From Georgenia satyanarayanai (GTDB taxonomy: Bacteria > Actinomycetota > Actinomycetes > Actinomycetales > Actinomycetaceae): a DNA stretch of 64,000 bases. How positions within the stretch are numbered: the first letter of the stretch is position 1; every line of letters starts with the position of its first letter. Where the stretch lies: contig NZ_JAMBNZ010000013.1 of assembly GCF_023715365.1 (NCBI RefSeq), positions 22,753 to 86,752 of the forward strand, read 5' to 3'. The notes under the pieces were generated by a model. It was not told the origin of the DNA, did not search any database, and saw only the letters and a list, made by a program, of their open reading frames with translations. This document shows positions 8,263 through 16,973 of the stretch, one piece after another. Both the position numbers and the translations under genes were made by a program.

Positions 8263-9903
8263 TCAGTCGGCTGCGGTGCGCAACAACCCCTGCTCCTCGA
8301 CCACCTGCTTGGACAGGGTCTTGTACCCCTCGTCGGGGAAGAACACGGTGAGGCGGTCGTCCTCGGTGGTCATCACCGTGCCGCGGCCCCACTGCTCGTG
8401 GACCACCTCGTCCTGCATGCCCGGTCCGTCGCCGGCGGCGGCCGCGTCCTCGGCGGCCCGCTCCTGAGCGGTCCCCGCCGCGCAGGTGTCGCAGTTCTCG
8501 CAGGGGCCGGGGTAGTCCTCGCCGAAGTAGCCGAGGAGGAACTCGCGGCGGCAGGACAGGGTCTCGGCGTAGCCGCGCATCATCTCCACGCGCGAGCGCT
8601 CCACCCGCTGGCGGGACTCGGTCTGCTCCTCGGCGAGGGCGACGATCTCCCCCGCGCGCTGCTTGCCGCGCGCGACGATCCCGCGCTGCGTCTGCCGGAC
8701 GGCGCCGACCTCCTGGAGGAGGTTGACGGCGGCGGTCACCCGCCGGGGCGGCAGCTCCAGCGCGTTGCGCAGCGCCGTCGCGCCGAGCGGCCGGTCGGCA
8801 CGGCGGACCGCACCGAGCACCGCGCGCAGGTCCTCCTCGCGGACGCTCGCCGTCGCGAAGAAGGACCGCAGCCCGAGGTCCTCGGGACGGTAGTGGAGCA
8901 CCGCCAGCGCGGGGTCTCCGTCGCGACCGGCACGACCGACCTCCTGGTAGTAGCTGTCGAGGGAGCCGGGCGGGTCGGCGTGCAGGACGAAGCGGACGTC
9001 GGCCTTGTCGATGCCCATGCCGAAGGCCGAGGTCGCGACGACGACGTCCAGCCGGCCCGCGGAGAAGTCCCCGTGAACCTGCTCGCGCACCTGTGCCCGC
9101 AACCCCGCGTGGTACGCGGCTGCGCGCAGCCCGCGCTCGCGGAGCTCTGCAGCGAGCTCCTCGGTGTCCTTGCGCCGCCCGGCGTACACGAGGCCCGGGC
9201 CCGCGAGCGTGGCAGCGTCCTCCAGCAGCGCCCGGCGCTTCCTCCCGGCATCGACGTGCCGCACCACCCGCAGCTCGAGGTTGGGCCGGTCGAAGCCACG
9301 GGTGATGAGGAGAGGGTCGCGCAGGCCCAGGCGCTGGGCGATGTCGTCGCGGACGGGAGGCGCCGCCGTCGCCGTGAGGGCGACGACGGGCGGCCGGCCG
9401 AGCCGGTCGATCGCGTGCCCCAGGCGCAGGTAGTCGGGGCGGAAGTCGTGGCCCCAGGCGGAGACGCAGTGCGCCTCGTCGACGACGACGAGCGAGGGCT
9501 CGACCTCGGCCAGCCGCTCGACGACGTCGTCCTTGGCGAGCTGCTCCGGGGAGAGGAAGAAGTACTCCGCCGCCCCAGCCGTCACGGCCCGCCACGCCTC
9601 CTTGCGCTCCGCGGCGGGCAGCGCGGAGTTGAGGGCGACGGCGTCCGGCGCCTCGGGCGCGTCGGTGATGCCGGCGATCTGGTCACCCTGGAGGGCGATG
9701 AGCGGGGAGACGACGACGGTCGCCCCCGGCAGGACGACACCCGTCACCTGGTAGATCGCGGACTTGCCGTAGCCCGTGGGCATGATGGCGAGGACGTCAC
9801 GTCCGCCGACGACAGCCTCGATCGCCTCGAGCTGCCCGCCGCGCAGATCGTCCCACCCGAACTGGTCCCGTGCGATCGCCTGCAGCTCGTCGCGTGTCGT
9901 CAT
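8263..9903 (-). CDS. recQ: RecQ-family ATP-dependent DNA helicase without HRDC domain
   Basis: This 546-residue superfamily 2 helicase unwinds DNA 3'-5' in recombination repair. It shows Walker A PTGYGKS (42-48), the DEAH box at 142-145, motif III TATA near 177, motif VI Q320-EVGRAGRDG, and a zinc site with cysteines 451, 468, 471 and 474. There is no HRDC domain. Instead, after a short linker, residues 498-532 (W-G-R-G-T-V-M plus a [11 protein letters not shown] stretch) resemble the small beta domain at the C-terminus of UvrD/PcrA. A -10-like GACCGT sits 6 bases before the ATG. It ends 68 bases from the META lipoprotein gene. Confidence 0.93.
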   Translation of the reverse strand: MTTRDELQAIARDQFGWDDLRGGQLEAIEAVVGGRDVLAIMPTGYGKSAIYQVTGVVLPGATVVVSPLIALQGDQIAGITDAPEAPDAVALNSALPAAERKEAWRAVTAGAAEYFFLSPEQLAKDDVVERLAEVEPSLVVVDEAHCVSAWGHDFRPDYLRLGHAIDRLGRPPVVALTATAAPPVRDDIAQRLGLRDPLLITRGFDRPNLELRVVRHVDAGRKRRALLEDAATLAGPGLVYAGRRKDTEELAAELRERGLRAAAYHAGLRAQVREQVHGDFSAGRLDVVVATSAFGMGIDKADVRFVLHADPPGSLDSYYQEVGRAGRDGDPALAVLHYRPEDLGLRSFFATASVREEDLRAVLGAVRRADRPLGATALRNALELPPRRVTAAVNLLQEVGAVRQTQRGIVARGKQRAGEIVALAEEQTESRQRVERSRVEMMRGYAETLSCRREFLLGYFGEDYPGPCENCDTCAAGTAQERAAEDAAAAGDGPGMQDEVVHEQWGRGTVMTTEDDRLTVFFPDEGYKTLSKQVVEEQGLLRTAAD

Positions 9904-9948
9904 CCCCCAACGGTCCGGGCTGACGGCGGGGTCGGCAACCGCTCGCGG

Positions 9949-10899
9949 CTACGGCGTCCCACCCTCCCGCCGGCTCGACACTCGCCGTCCGAGCAGGTCG
10001 ACGCCGACGACGACGGCGAACCCGCCCAGCGCGAGCAGCACCGGGACGAGCACCGAACCCGAGGGCGCGCCGAGCGACGTGCTCTCCAGGCCGTGCGGCC
10101 ACGGCCACAGGATGCGCAGGGAGCCGAGCATGAGGCCGATGAGCGCCGCGAGCACGAGGTCGTGGTGCCGGTCGAGGAGCCAGGTGAGCAGTGAGGAGAA
10201 GGCCGCCAGCCCGAGGCCGCAGCCGAGCAGGAAGACGAGGAGCACGCCGATCTGCCGCTCGTTCACCGCCCCCAGCACCTCGGTGTACATCCCGAGGAGC
10301 ACGAGGATGAACGAGCCGCTGATACCGGGCAGGATCATCGCGCAGATCGCGACGGCACCGGCGAGGAAGAACGCCCACACCGGCCTCGTCACGGCCTCGG
10401 AGCCGGCGGCATGGGTGGAGTCGTGGAGCCCGAGGAAGAGGAAGAAGGCGAGGGCCGCTGCTCCCGCGACGACACCGAGCCAGGCCCGCGGCTGCTTGAC
10501 CAGCCGCCACGACACGACGACGGCCGCGAGGATGAGCCCGAAGAAGAGGCCGGCCATCTCCTGCGGCCGCTCGACGAGGAGCTGCTCGAGGGGACCGGAG
10601 AGCAGGAGGACTGCCGCTCCAATGCCCGCGAGCAGGGACAGGACCCAGACCCACGGCACGGCCGCCAGCCGGCGACCGGTCTCGCGCAGGTCTCCGCGCA
10701 CGAGCGCGCCGAGCGCGGAGGCGGCCGTGGAGATCGCGTGGACAAGGCGCTCGTAGATGCCCAGGACCAGCGCGATGGTCCCGCCGGAGACGCCGGGGAC
10801 GATGTCCGCGGCTCCCATGAGGAAGCCACGGACGAGCTGTGACACCGGCTGGCCGCGCCCGGTGCGGGGCGCGGCGGCGGTGCGGGCGTCAGCGGGCAT
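9949..10899 (-). CDS. DUF368 membrane protein, probable undecaprenyl-phosphate translocase
   Basis: This 316-residue polytopic protein has the two DUF368 repeats marked by A31-DIVPGVSGGT and I189-LPGISGSF. Members of this family have been shown to recycle the C55 lipid carrier phosphate across the cytoplasmic membrane, supporting cell-wall synthesis; here this is by family assignment only. The ATG at 10899 overlaps the stop of the upstream oxidoreductase gene by 11 bases. The recQ start lies 46 bases downstream on the same strand, so a single transcript is possible. Confidence 0.88.
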   Translation of the reverse strand: MPADARTAAAPRTGRGQPVSQLVRGFLMGAADIVPGVSGGTIALVLGIYERLVHAISTAASALGALVRGDLRETGRRLAAVPWVWVLSLLAGIGAAVLLLSGPLEQLLVERPQEMAGLFFGLILAAVVVSWRLVKQPRAWLGVVAGAAALAFFLFLGLHDSTHAAGSEAVTRPVWAFFLAGAVAICAMILPGISGSFILVLLGMYTEVLGAVNERQIGVLLVFLLGCGLGLAAFSSLLTWLLDRHHDLVLAALIGLMLGSLRILWPWPHGLESTSLGAPSGSVLVPVLLALGGFAVVVGVDLLGRRVSSRREGGTP

Positions 10900-11659
10900 C
10901 GCGCCAGGCCACCCACTCGCTCAGCGAGGAGAGGTCGTAGTCGGGACCGCTCGCGGAGACCGTGAAGAGGGTCGCGCCGGCCTCGACGAGAGCCTCGCCG
11001 CTGTCGCGCGGGTCCCCCTTGACGGCCACCGAGCGCTCGATCTCCCCGGGGTCGCGCCCGACGTCCGCGCAGTGCTGGTCGAGGACGGCGCTCTTGTGCC
11101 GCAGCGTCTCCAGGTCCGCGAAGCTGTGCCAGATGTCGGCATGCTCGGCGGTGTAGCGCAGGGTCTTGCGCTCCCCTCCCCCGCCCACGAGGACCGGGAT
11201 GTCGCGGGTGGGCGGCGGGTTGAGCCGCGTCCAGCGCTCCCTGATCCGGGGCAGCGCCTGGGACAGGTCGGCCAGCCGTGTCCCGGGTGTGCCGAACTCG
11301 TAGCCGTACTCGTCGTAGTCGCGCTCGAACCAGCCCGCCCCGATACCGAGGATGAGCCGACCGCCGCTGATGTGGTCGACCGTGCGGGCCATGTCGGCGA
11401 GGAGGTCGGCGTTGCGGTAGCTGTTGCACGTGACGAGCGCTCCGATCTCCACGCGGCTCGTCTGCTCGGCCCACGCTCCGAGCATCGTCCAGCACTCGAA
11501 GTGCTTGCCGTCCGGTTCTCCCGTGAGCGGGAAGAAGTGGTCCCAGGTGAAGACGACGTCCGCGCCGGCGTCCTCCGCGCGCAGCAGGGCGTCGCGGATC
11601 TGGCCGTAGTCGGCGTGCTGGGGCTGGAGCTGGACGGCGATCCTCACGGGGTGGGTCAT
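10889..11659 (-). CDS. LLM-class (luciferase-like) F420-dependent oxidoreductase
   Basis: This 256-residue TIM-barrel flavin or F420 oxidoreductase starts MTHPVRIAVQLQPQHADYG. The segments T-W-D-H-F-F-P, L-G-I-G-A-G-W-F-E-R-D-Y and I-P-V-L-V-G-G-G-G are typical of F420-dependent LLM enzymes. The substrate is unknown. The ATG at 11659 lies exactly 6 bases after CACGAT on the minus strand, so the mRNA may be leaderless. A frame extending to 12475 is a shadow of the next gene. It overlaps the DUF368 gene start, so the two are cotranscribed. Confidence 0.87.
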   Translation of the reverse strand: MTHPVRIAVQLQPQHADYGQIRDALLRAEDAGADVVFTWDHFFPLTGEPDGKHFECWTMLGAWAEQTSRVEIGALVTCNSYRNADLLADMARTVDHISGGRLILGIGAGWFERDYDEYGYEFGTPGTRLADLSQALPRIRERWTRLNPPPTRDIPVLVGGGGERKTLRYTAEHADIWHSFADLETLRHKSAVLDQHCADVGRDPGEIERSVAVKGDPRDSGEALVEAGATLFTVSASGPDYDLSSLSEWVAWRDAR

Positions 11660-11721
11660 GCCGCCATCGTGCCAGCCGCCACCGACGTCCCGCGCGCCGT
11701 GCCCGTCGAAGGGCCGGACCG

Positions 11722-12648
11722 TCAGAAGGTGAGCACCAGCCGCCCGCGCGTGCCACCCGCCTCGAGCTGTCGGTGCGCCTGGGCGGCCTCCTCGGCCGGG
11801 AAGGTCCGGGCGACGCGCAGCGACAGCACCTCGTGGCTGGCGAGGTCGACGAGCTCGGCCAGCCCCTCGGCGTCGTGCACGTAGTCGGCCGGCGTGACGG
11901 TGTAGACGTCGATGCCGCGCTCGGGCTCCCCGTCGAAGGGGCGCACGCAGGCGACGACCCCGCCGTCCCGCACGGCGGTCAGCACCGCGGCACCCATGAC
12001 GGCGGCGTCGAGCAACGCGTCCACGCCGCCGGGCTCGTGCTCGAGCACCGCCTGGGGGAATCCTTCCCCGCGCGGCAGGACGAGGTCGGCGCCAAAGGAC
12101 TCGACGAGCGCCCGGTCCTCCTCCTTGGCGTCCGCGACCACCCGCAGGCCGGCGTGCTTGGCCAGCTCGATCGCGTACCCGCCGACCGCACCCGCGGCCC
12201 CGGTCACCGCGACCGTGCCGGCCCGCGGCACCCGCATGCGCCGGAGGGCGTGGCGGGCGGTGAGCGCGTTGAGCGGGAGGGACGATGCCGCGACGAGGTC
12301 GACGTCGTCGGGCAGGCGGGCAACGCCGTCGGCGGGGACGACGACGAGCTCGGCGTAGGCACCGCCGCGCGGGGTGCGCGGGTCGACGATCGCGACGACG
12401 CGGTCGCCCGGGGACAGCTCGACCCCCTCCCCGACGGCGTCGACGACGCCCGCCGCGTCCATGCCCGGGACCCACGGCGGCTCGAGGCCGTCGGGTCCGC
12501 CCCGCTCGCGCAGCACGGTGTCGGTGGGGTTGACGGCGGCGGCGACGACGGCGATGCGCAGCTCGTCGGGCCCGGGCTGGGGAAGGGGCCGGTCGAGGAC
12601 CTCAAGCTGCTCAGGTCCGCCGGGCGTGGTGACTCCGATGACTCTCAT
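11722..12648 (-). CDS. Zinc-independent medium-chain dehydrogenase (NADPH:quinone oxidoreductase-like)
   Basis: This 308-residue MDR-family protein has an N-terminal GroES-like part (P-G-M-D-A-A-G-V-V near 67-75) and a Rossmann NADP site V-T-G-A-A-G-A-V-G-G near 147-156. Catalytic and structural zinc cysteines are absent, which points to the quinone-oxidoreductase branch. It probably reduces quinones or enones with NADPH in the cytoplasm. A TAGCGT hexamer lies 6 bases before the ATG (12655-12660), which suggests leaderless expression. Confidence 0.87.
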   Translation of the reverse strand: MRVIGVTTPGGPEQLEVLDRPLPQPGPDELRIAVVAAAVNPTDTVLRERGGPDGLEPPWVPGMDAAGVVDAVGEGVELSPGDRVVAIVDPRTPRGGAYAELVVVPADGVARLPDDVDLVAASSLPLNALTARHALRRMRVPRAGTVAVTGAAGAVGGYAIELAKHAGLRVVADAKEEDRALVESFGADLVLPRGEGFPQAVLEHEPGGVDALLDAAVMGAAVLTAVRDGGVVACVRPFDGEPERGIDVYTVTPADYVHDAEGLAELVDLASHEVLSLRVARTFPAEEAAQAHRQLEAGGTRGRLVLTF

Positions 12649-12654
12649 CTGCTC

Positions 12655-12660
12655 ACGCTA
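12655..12660 (-). promoter_or_regulatory. -10 hexamer TAGCGT for leaderless quinone-oxidoreductase-like gene
   Basis: Minus-strand TAGCGT, then GAGCAG, then the ATG at 12648. The same hexamer, followed by the near-identical GAGCGC, stands before the DUF3072 gene at 15284. Confidence 0.55.
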
Positions 12661-12692
12661 GGACGACGGCGGAGCCCCCGCCCGCCCGGGGC

Positions 12693-13490
12693 TCACTCCC
12701 CGTCCTCCAGCGGCTTGGTGAGCCGGGCCTGGGTGGCCGCCTTGGTCCGCTCGGGCAGCGGCTTGGCGGCGCGGGACATGAGCGTGTTGCGCACCGTCGC
12801 GCCGACGACGGCGTCATCCTTGCCCTCGAGCATCGCGGCGATGCCGTCGCGGGCGACCTCCACGGGATCGTCCTTGCTGTCGCTCCGTCCCACCCGCGTG
12901 TCCTCCATGCCGGCACGCTCGAAGAACTCGGTGTCGGTGGGGCCGGGCATCATCGTCGTGAGGGTGACGCCGGTGTCCTTCAGCTCATACCTCACCGACT
13001 GCGCGAAGTTGAGGAGGAAGGCCTTGGAGGCGCTGTAAGTGGCGTAGTAGGGCCCCGGCATCATGCTCGTCACCGAGCCGGTGAGCAGGACGCGCCCGCG
13101 TCCGGCGGCGACCATCCGGGGAAGGAGGCGCTTGGCGAGGTGGACGTTGGCGCTGATGTTGAGACCGATGAGGGCGAGGTCGTCGTCGAGGGACGTCTCG
13201 ACGAACTCCCCGCCGACGGCGACGCCCGCGTTGAGGACGAGGGCATCGACGGCGCGGTCCCCCACGGCGTCGAGGAGGTCCTCCACGCCGTCGTAGGTGG
13301 ACAGGTCCGCCTGGACCGGCTCGACGGTGAGTCCCCGGGACTCCGGCAGCACGGTGTGGATCTCGGGCTCGTCGGCGCAGATGACGAGGTCGTAGCCCTG
13401 CTCGTCCAGCAGGATGGCGACCTCGCGGCCGATCCCGCTCGAGGCGCCGGTCACAACGGCGAGGGGGTGGTCGGACTGGGTACCTGACAT
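12693..13490 (-). CDS. Short-chain dehydrogenase/reductase
   Basis: This 265-residue classical SDR has the cofactor motif T14-GASSGIG, the N-A-G-V motif, the catalytic serine in T-G-S-V-T-S-M, and the Y-S-A-S-K pair at the Y-x-x-x-K site. Substrate unknown. The ATG at 13490 has a GGAGGA ribosome site; the longer frame upstream to 13778 has no family similarity. D37 and E39 after the second strand suggest a preference for NAD. Confidence 0.9.
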   Translation of the reverse strand: MSGTQSDHPLAVVTGASSGIGREVAILLDEQGYDLVICADEPEIHTVLPESRGLTVEPVQADLSTYDGVEDLLDAVGDRAVDALVLNAGVAVGGEFVETSLDDDLALIGLNISANVHLAKRLLPRMVAAGRGRVLLTGSVTSMMPGPYYATYSASKAFLLNFAQSVRYELKDTGVTLTTMMPGPTDTEFFERAGMEDTRVGRSDSKDDPVEVARDGIAAMLEGKDDAVVGATVRNTLMSRAAKPLPERTKAATQARLTKPLEDGE

Positions 13491-13711
13491 GGGTCCTCCC
13501 GGGTACTGGTGGGTGCGGCCCACGGTAGGCGCGGCAGCGGCCCGACGCGCGGCGGCCACGACTGTCCACAGCCTTGTCCACCAGTTGTGCATGAACGCGT
13601 CACGGCCGCGCCGGGTAGCGTCGCCGCATGCGTCGTGCGCGGGGAGGGTGACACTGGGCGCTGGGCGAGGAGCCGCGCGTGCCGCTGGGCGCGGTCCTCG
13701 AGCGCCGCCAC

Positions 13712-13742
13712 GTGGGCGGCAAGGCCCGCCTGTGGGCGGCAA
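13712..13742. repeat. Two direct repeats GTGGGCGGCAA, 20 bp apart
   Basis: Copies lie at 13712-13722 and 13732-13742, exactly two DNA turns apart, in the 314-base divergent region (13491-13804) between the SDR and STAS genes. The spacing would place both on one DNA face, as for tandem regulator binding. The rest of this region shows no gene. Confidence 0.5.
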
Positions 13743-13804
13743 ACCGTTCCGGCGCGGGCCGCACCGTGCCATGATCACCCCACGATCACGACGTGGGGGA
13801 CGTC

Positions 13805-14158
13805 ATGGAGAGAAGAGGACCGGCGAACAACCAGGGCTGGGTGCGCCTGTGGCGCAGCGACGGCCTGGTCCGGCTCGAGCTGGGCGGGGAGGTCGACGCC
13901 CTCCTGGAGCAGGCCCTCGAGCATGCGGTGACCGAGGCCCGGACAGGGGGCCTCCCGGTGGAGGTGGACACCCGTTCCGTCACCTTCATGGACTCCCTCG
14001 CACTGACGAGCCTCGCCCGCCTCGCGGTCGGGCACCGCACCGCCGTCTTCGTCGACCCGCCCGACCTCGTCCGCTTCCTCCTCGACGTCACACGCCTCGG
14101 TGACGTCGTCCAGATCCGTGAGACCGGCACCGGCGCAGGCGCCACCGCGAGCACCTGA
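13805..14158 (+). CDS. STAS-domain protein (anti-sigma antagonist-like)
   Basis: A protein of about 117 residues with an STAS-type core: L-E-L-G-G-E-V-D-A-L-L, then V-E-V-D-T-R-S-V-T-F-M-D-S-L-A-L-T-S-L. The M-D-S-L-A segment corresponds to the phosphorylatable serine loop of SpoIIAA-type antagonists. It may take part in partner switching with an anti-sigma kinase, but none is encoded nearby. The ATG at 13805 has a GGGGGA ribosome site; an in-frame GTG at 13793 is the alternative and would add MGDV. Confidence 0.7.
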   Translation: MERRGPANNQGWVRLWRSDGLVRLELGGEVDALLEQALEHAVTEARTGGLPVEVDTRSVTFMDSLALTSLARLAVGHRTAVFVDPPDLVRFLLDVTRLGDVVQIRETGTGAGATAST

Positions 14159-14197
14159 GCCCGTGCCGCCCGGTGCGCACCGCCGTCGGGAATCACG

Positions 14198-14203
14198 CAG
14201 ACT
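14198..14203 (+). promoter_or_regulatory. -10 hexamer CAGACT for leaderless MpaB-like gene
   Basis: CAGACT, six bases, then the GTG at 14210. GGGGAG directly abutting the GTG is too close to act as a normal ribosome site, so a leaderless message is the better reading. Confidence 0.45.
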
Positions 14204-14209
14204 GGGGAG

Positions 14210-15094
14210 GTGACACCCGTACACGCCGCCCGCAGGCGGCTGAGTGACCTCCTGCTGGCCCGAGTCGCGGGACCTGACGCGCACGACGCGCGCCACCGGA
14301 TCCACGGTGAGCCGGGCGAGCGGTGGTTCGGCCCACAGGACCCCGTCCAGCGCGTCCACGGTGACGCGTCGATGTACGTCGGCGGCCTGCGCGCCCTGCT
14401 CCTGCAGTCGCTGCACCCGCTGGCCATGGCCGCCGTCGCCCAGCACTCCGACTACCGCAACGACCCGTGGGGGCGGCTGGCCCGCACGAGCACCTTCATC
14501 GCGGAGACCACCTACGCGAAGGTGGAGGACGCGGAGCGGGCGATCGCGATCGTCCGCGCCGTCCACCGGCACATCTCCGGCACGACGACCGACGGCGTCC
14601 CCTACCGGGCCGACGACCCCCACCTCATCACGTGGGTGCACATCGCCGAGATCGACAGCTTCCTCACCACCCACCAGCGCTTCGGCGCCCGGCCGCTGAC
14701 GGCGGCAGAGACCGACACCTACGTCGCGCAGGCGGCGGGCGTGGCGCGGCGCCTGGGAGGGGAGGCGGTGCCGACGACGCACGCAGAGCTCCGCGCCGCC
14801 CTCGAGCGCTACCGCCCCGAGCTGCGCTCGACGCCCGAGGCGCTGGAGGCGGCGCAGTTCCTCCTCCACCGTCCCCCGGTCACCGGCCCGGCACGGGCCG
14901 GCTACGCCCTCATCGGGCGGGCGGCGGTCGCGACCCTGCCGCGGTGGGCGCGCGAGCCGCTGCGCCTGCCGGACCACCCGCGCCGCGACGCGACCCTCGG
15001 CGCCGCCGCCGGCCACGCGGCCACGCGCAGCCTGCGCTGGGTGCTCGGCGGGCTGGACGCGGCGCCGGAGCCGGAGCCCGTCAGTCCCCGGTGA
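14210..15094 (+). CDS. MpaB/DUF2236 (rubber-oxygenase-like) family protein
   Basis: This 294-residue protein belongs to the DUF2236 family, which includes the latex-clearing protein (a heme-b dioxygenase) and the fungal MpaB oxygenase. Family segments include W-F-G-P-Q-D-P-V-Q-R-V-H-G-D, L-L-L-Q-S-L-H-P-L-A-M-A-A-V-A-Q-H-S and the T-W-V-H-I-A-E-I-D-S-F helix with its conserved histidine. Actinobacteria carry many paralogues of unknown substrate. The last 14 bases overlap the convergent DUF3072 gene. Confidence 0.85.
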   Translation: MTPVHAARRRLSDLLLARVAGPDAHDARHRIHGEPGERWFGPQDPVQRVHGDASMYVGGLRALLLQSLHPLAMAAVAQHSDYRNDPWGRLARTSTFIAETTYAKVEDAERAIAIVRAVHRHISGTTTDGVPYRADDPHLITWVHIAEIDSFLTTHQRFGARPLTAAETDTYVAQAAGVARRLGGEAVPTTHAELRAALERYRPELRSTPEALEAAQFLLHRPPVTGPARAGYALIGRAAVATLPRWAREPLRLPDHPRRDATLGAAAGHAATRSLRWVLGGLDAAPEPEPVSPR

Positions 15095-15284
15095 CGCGGT
15101 CGCTGCCCTGCTGCAGCTCGTCGATGAGGCTGGACGCCTGTGCCTTGGTGAGGTTCTCGGGCACCTCGCGCCCGGCCTCACGGGCCAGGGTGCTGAGGTA
15201 GCTGAGCTGGGCGCCGGTGGCGGGCTCCTCGCCGGTGGTCCAGTCCTCGGGGTCCTTGATGGTGTCGCTGGGCTGATCGCTCAT
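15081..15284 (-). CDS. DUF3072 small protein
   Basis: This 67-residue soluble protein has the D-W-x-T-G-x-E-P-A-T-G-A-Q core followed by L-S-x-L-A-x-E-A-G and K-A-Q-A-S-x-L-I-D-E-L-Q, which define DUF3072. The function is unknown; it looks like a small helical domain. TAGCGT lies 6 bases before the ATG (15291-15296), so it is probably leaderless. Its 3' end overlaps the end of the MpaB-like gene on the other strand. Confidence 0.85.
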   Translation of the reverse strand: MSDQPSDTIKDPEDWTTGEEPATGAQLSYLSTLAREAGREVPENLTKAQASSLIDELQQGSDRVTGD

Positions 15285-15325
15285 GCGCTCACGCTAGGAC
15301 GGTGCCGGACGCCCGGCGAGCGGAG

Positions 15326-15907
15326 TCAGCTGAGCTGCAGCGTGGTGAGGCAGGTGGGGTCCTCCTCGCCGGTGGCGACGAGGACCTGCCCGCTGCGGCC
15401 GTCGTGGGTGACCTCCAGGACGCCCTCGACGTCGCGCGGGAGCCAGAAGCCCGCGAAGCCGTTGGCAAAGGTGGTCGTCGTCTCCTCCAGCAGCACCTCG
15501 CCGTCCGCCGTCGTGAAGGTGACCTCGATGTCTGCCTCGGCGAGCTCGCCCTGGCACGTCGTCAAGGAGTGGAAGAAACACTCGTGGCTGCTGTCCACGT
15601 AGGGCGCGACGGACAGGTAGAACTCGTCCTCCGGCAGTGCGACGGCGAGCTCCTCGGTGCCGTCGGACACGATGAGCTCCGCGGGGCGGACGGAGGCCAT
15701 GAGGTCGGCGGGCCGCTCGGCGCCACCGAGCCGGTCGAGGTGGTCGACGATCTCCCTGCCGCTCATGCCGTCGAGCCCGTGCTCCTCGAGGAGCGGCGCG
15801 GCCTCGGGCTCGGGCGTGGCCACGGTGTCCTCAGCGGCGCCGGAGCAGGCGGACAGGGCGAGCAGCAGGGTGGCGGCCGCAGCGGCCACGCGTGAGGTTC
15901 GTGCCAT
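15326..15907 (-). CDS. CueP-family copper-binding lipoprotein
   Basis: This 193-residue lipoprotein has a lipobox L-L-A-L-S-A-C at residues 15-21. The mature part carries the family segment H-E-C-F-F-H-S-L-T-T-C-Q-G-E-L and a late cysteine, which match the conserved cysteines of CueP, the periplasmic copper-storage protein of Salmonella. It probably buffers or delivers copper at the cell surface. A GACACT hexamer lies 6 bases before the ATG (15914-15919), back to back with the asparaginase promoter. The frame continuing to 16249 is a shadow. Confidence 0.82.
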   Translation of the reverse strand: MARTSRVAAAAATLLLALSACSGAAEDTVATPEPEAAPLLEEHGLDGMSGREIVDHLDRLGGAERPADLMASVRPAELIVSDGTEELAVALPEDEFYLSVAPYVDSSHECFFHSLTTCQGELAEADIEVTFTTADGEVLLEETTTTFANGFAGFWLPRDVEGVLEVTHDGRSGQVLVATGEEDPTCLTTLQLS

Positions 15908-15965
15908 ATGTCCAGTGTCGGGCAGCGAACCGGGCGGTGTCACGGGGCCAAGGTCCCGCGGGTGG

Positions 15966-15971
15966 CATCCT
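15966..15971 (+). promoter_or_regulatory. -10 hexamer CATCCT for leaderless asparaginase
   Basis: CATCCT, then GGCCAC, then the ATG at 15978. Only 70 bases separate the divergent start codons of this gene and the CueP-like gene, so the two promoters overlap. Confidence 0.45.
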
Positions 15972-15977
15972 GGCCAC

Positions 15978-16973
15978 ATGCAGCCGATCCTCGCCGTGGC
16001 CGCGATGGGCGGGACCATCGCGATGACCGCCCCCGCCCCCGGGGCCGCCGCCCAGCCCCGCCTCGACGCCGTCGACCTCGTCCGCGGCGTCCCGGAGCTG
16101 GCCGACCTCGCCGCCGTGCTCGCCACCTCCGTGTGCACCAAGCCCTCGGCCTCCGTCGAAGTCGGCGACGTCCTCGAGGCACTCACCTGGGGGCGCACGC
16201 AGGTCGACGACGGCGCGAGCGGCGTCGTCGTCACCCACGGCACCGACACCCTCGAGGAGACGGCCTACCTCCTCGACCTCCTGTGGGACCGGCCCGAGCC
16301 GCTCGTCGTCACCGGCGCCATGCGCCAGACCGACCTCACCGGCACCGACGCGCCCGCCAACCTCCTCGCCGCCGCCCGCGTCGCGCTCACCCCCGAGGCG
16401 CGGGAACGGGGCGTGCTCGTCGTTCTCAACGACGAGATCCACCTCGCCGCGCGGGTGACCAAGGAGAGCTCGACGGCGCTCGACACCTTCGCCTCACCGG
16501 GCTTCGGCCCCGTGGGGCGGGTGCAGGAGCGCCACGCCCGCTTCACCTCACCACCCGCCGCGCGGCCCGCTCCGCTGCCCCCGCCCGAGGCCGGCCCGGT
16601 CGACGTCGCCCTCGTCGAGGCACCGCTCGCTGACGACGGCCGCGTCGTCCGCGCCCTCCTCACCGCGGGCTTCCGCGCCCTCGTCATCGACGGCAGCGGG
16701 CTCGGGCACGTCTCGGCAGCCACCTCGCAGGTCCTAGCGACGGCGGTGGGCGACGGTGTCGTCGTCGTGGTCGCCTCGCGCACCTCCCGCGGGGGCACGG
16801 GCCGGGCCACCTACGGGTACATCGGCTCCGAGGCGCAGCTCATCGAGGCGGGGGTGCTCATGGCCGGTGAGCTCTCCGGGCGCAAAGCACGGCTGCTCCT
16901 CCACGTCCTCCTCCACGCCGGGTACGCCGGCGTGGACCTCGTGGCCGCGCTGGAGGAGCGCTCGCGGGTGTGA
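15978..16973 (+). CDS. ansA: L-asparaginase
   Basis: This 331-residue enzyme hydrolyses asparagine to aspartate and ammonia. Both threonine catalytic motifs are present: the first in M-G-G-T-I-A-M near residue 11, the second in V-V-T-H-G-T-D-T-L-E-E-T-A near residue 84-96, with K152 in the T-K-E-S-S segment. No signal peptide is seen, so it is a cytoplasmic type. The start chosen is the ATG at 15978, where homology begins. It is convergent with the PBP gene, with no bases between the stops. Confidence 0.92.
   Translation: MQPILAVAAMGGTIAMTAPAPGAAAQPRLDAVDLVRGVPELADLAAVLATSVCTKPSASVEVGDVLEALTWGRTQVDDGASGVVVTHGTDTLEETAYLLDLLWDRPEPLVVTGAMRQTDLTGTDAPANLLAAARVALTPEARERGVLVVLNDEIHLAARVTKESSTALDTFASPGFGPVGRVQERHARFTSPPAARPAPLPPPEAGPVDVALVEAPLADDGRVVRALLTAGFRALVIDGSGLGHVSAATSQVLATAVGDGVVVVVASRTSRGGTGRATYGYIGSEAQLIEAGVLMAGELSGRKARLLLHVLLHAGYAGVDLVAALEERSRV

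Noticed and set aside
8260..10194. A 644-codon plus-strand frame over recQ
   Set aside because: Antisense shadow of the RecQ helicase, with no domain or ribosome site.
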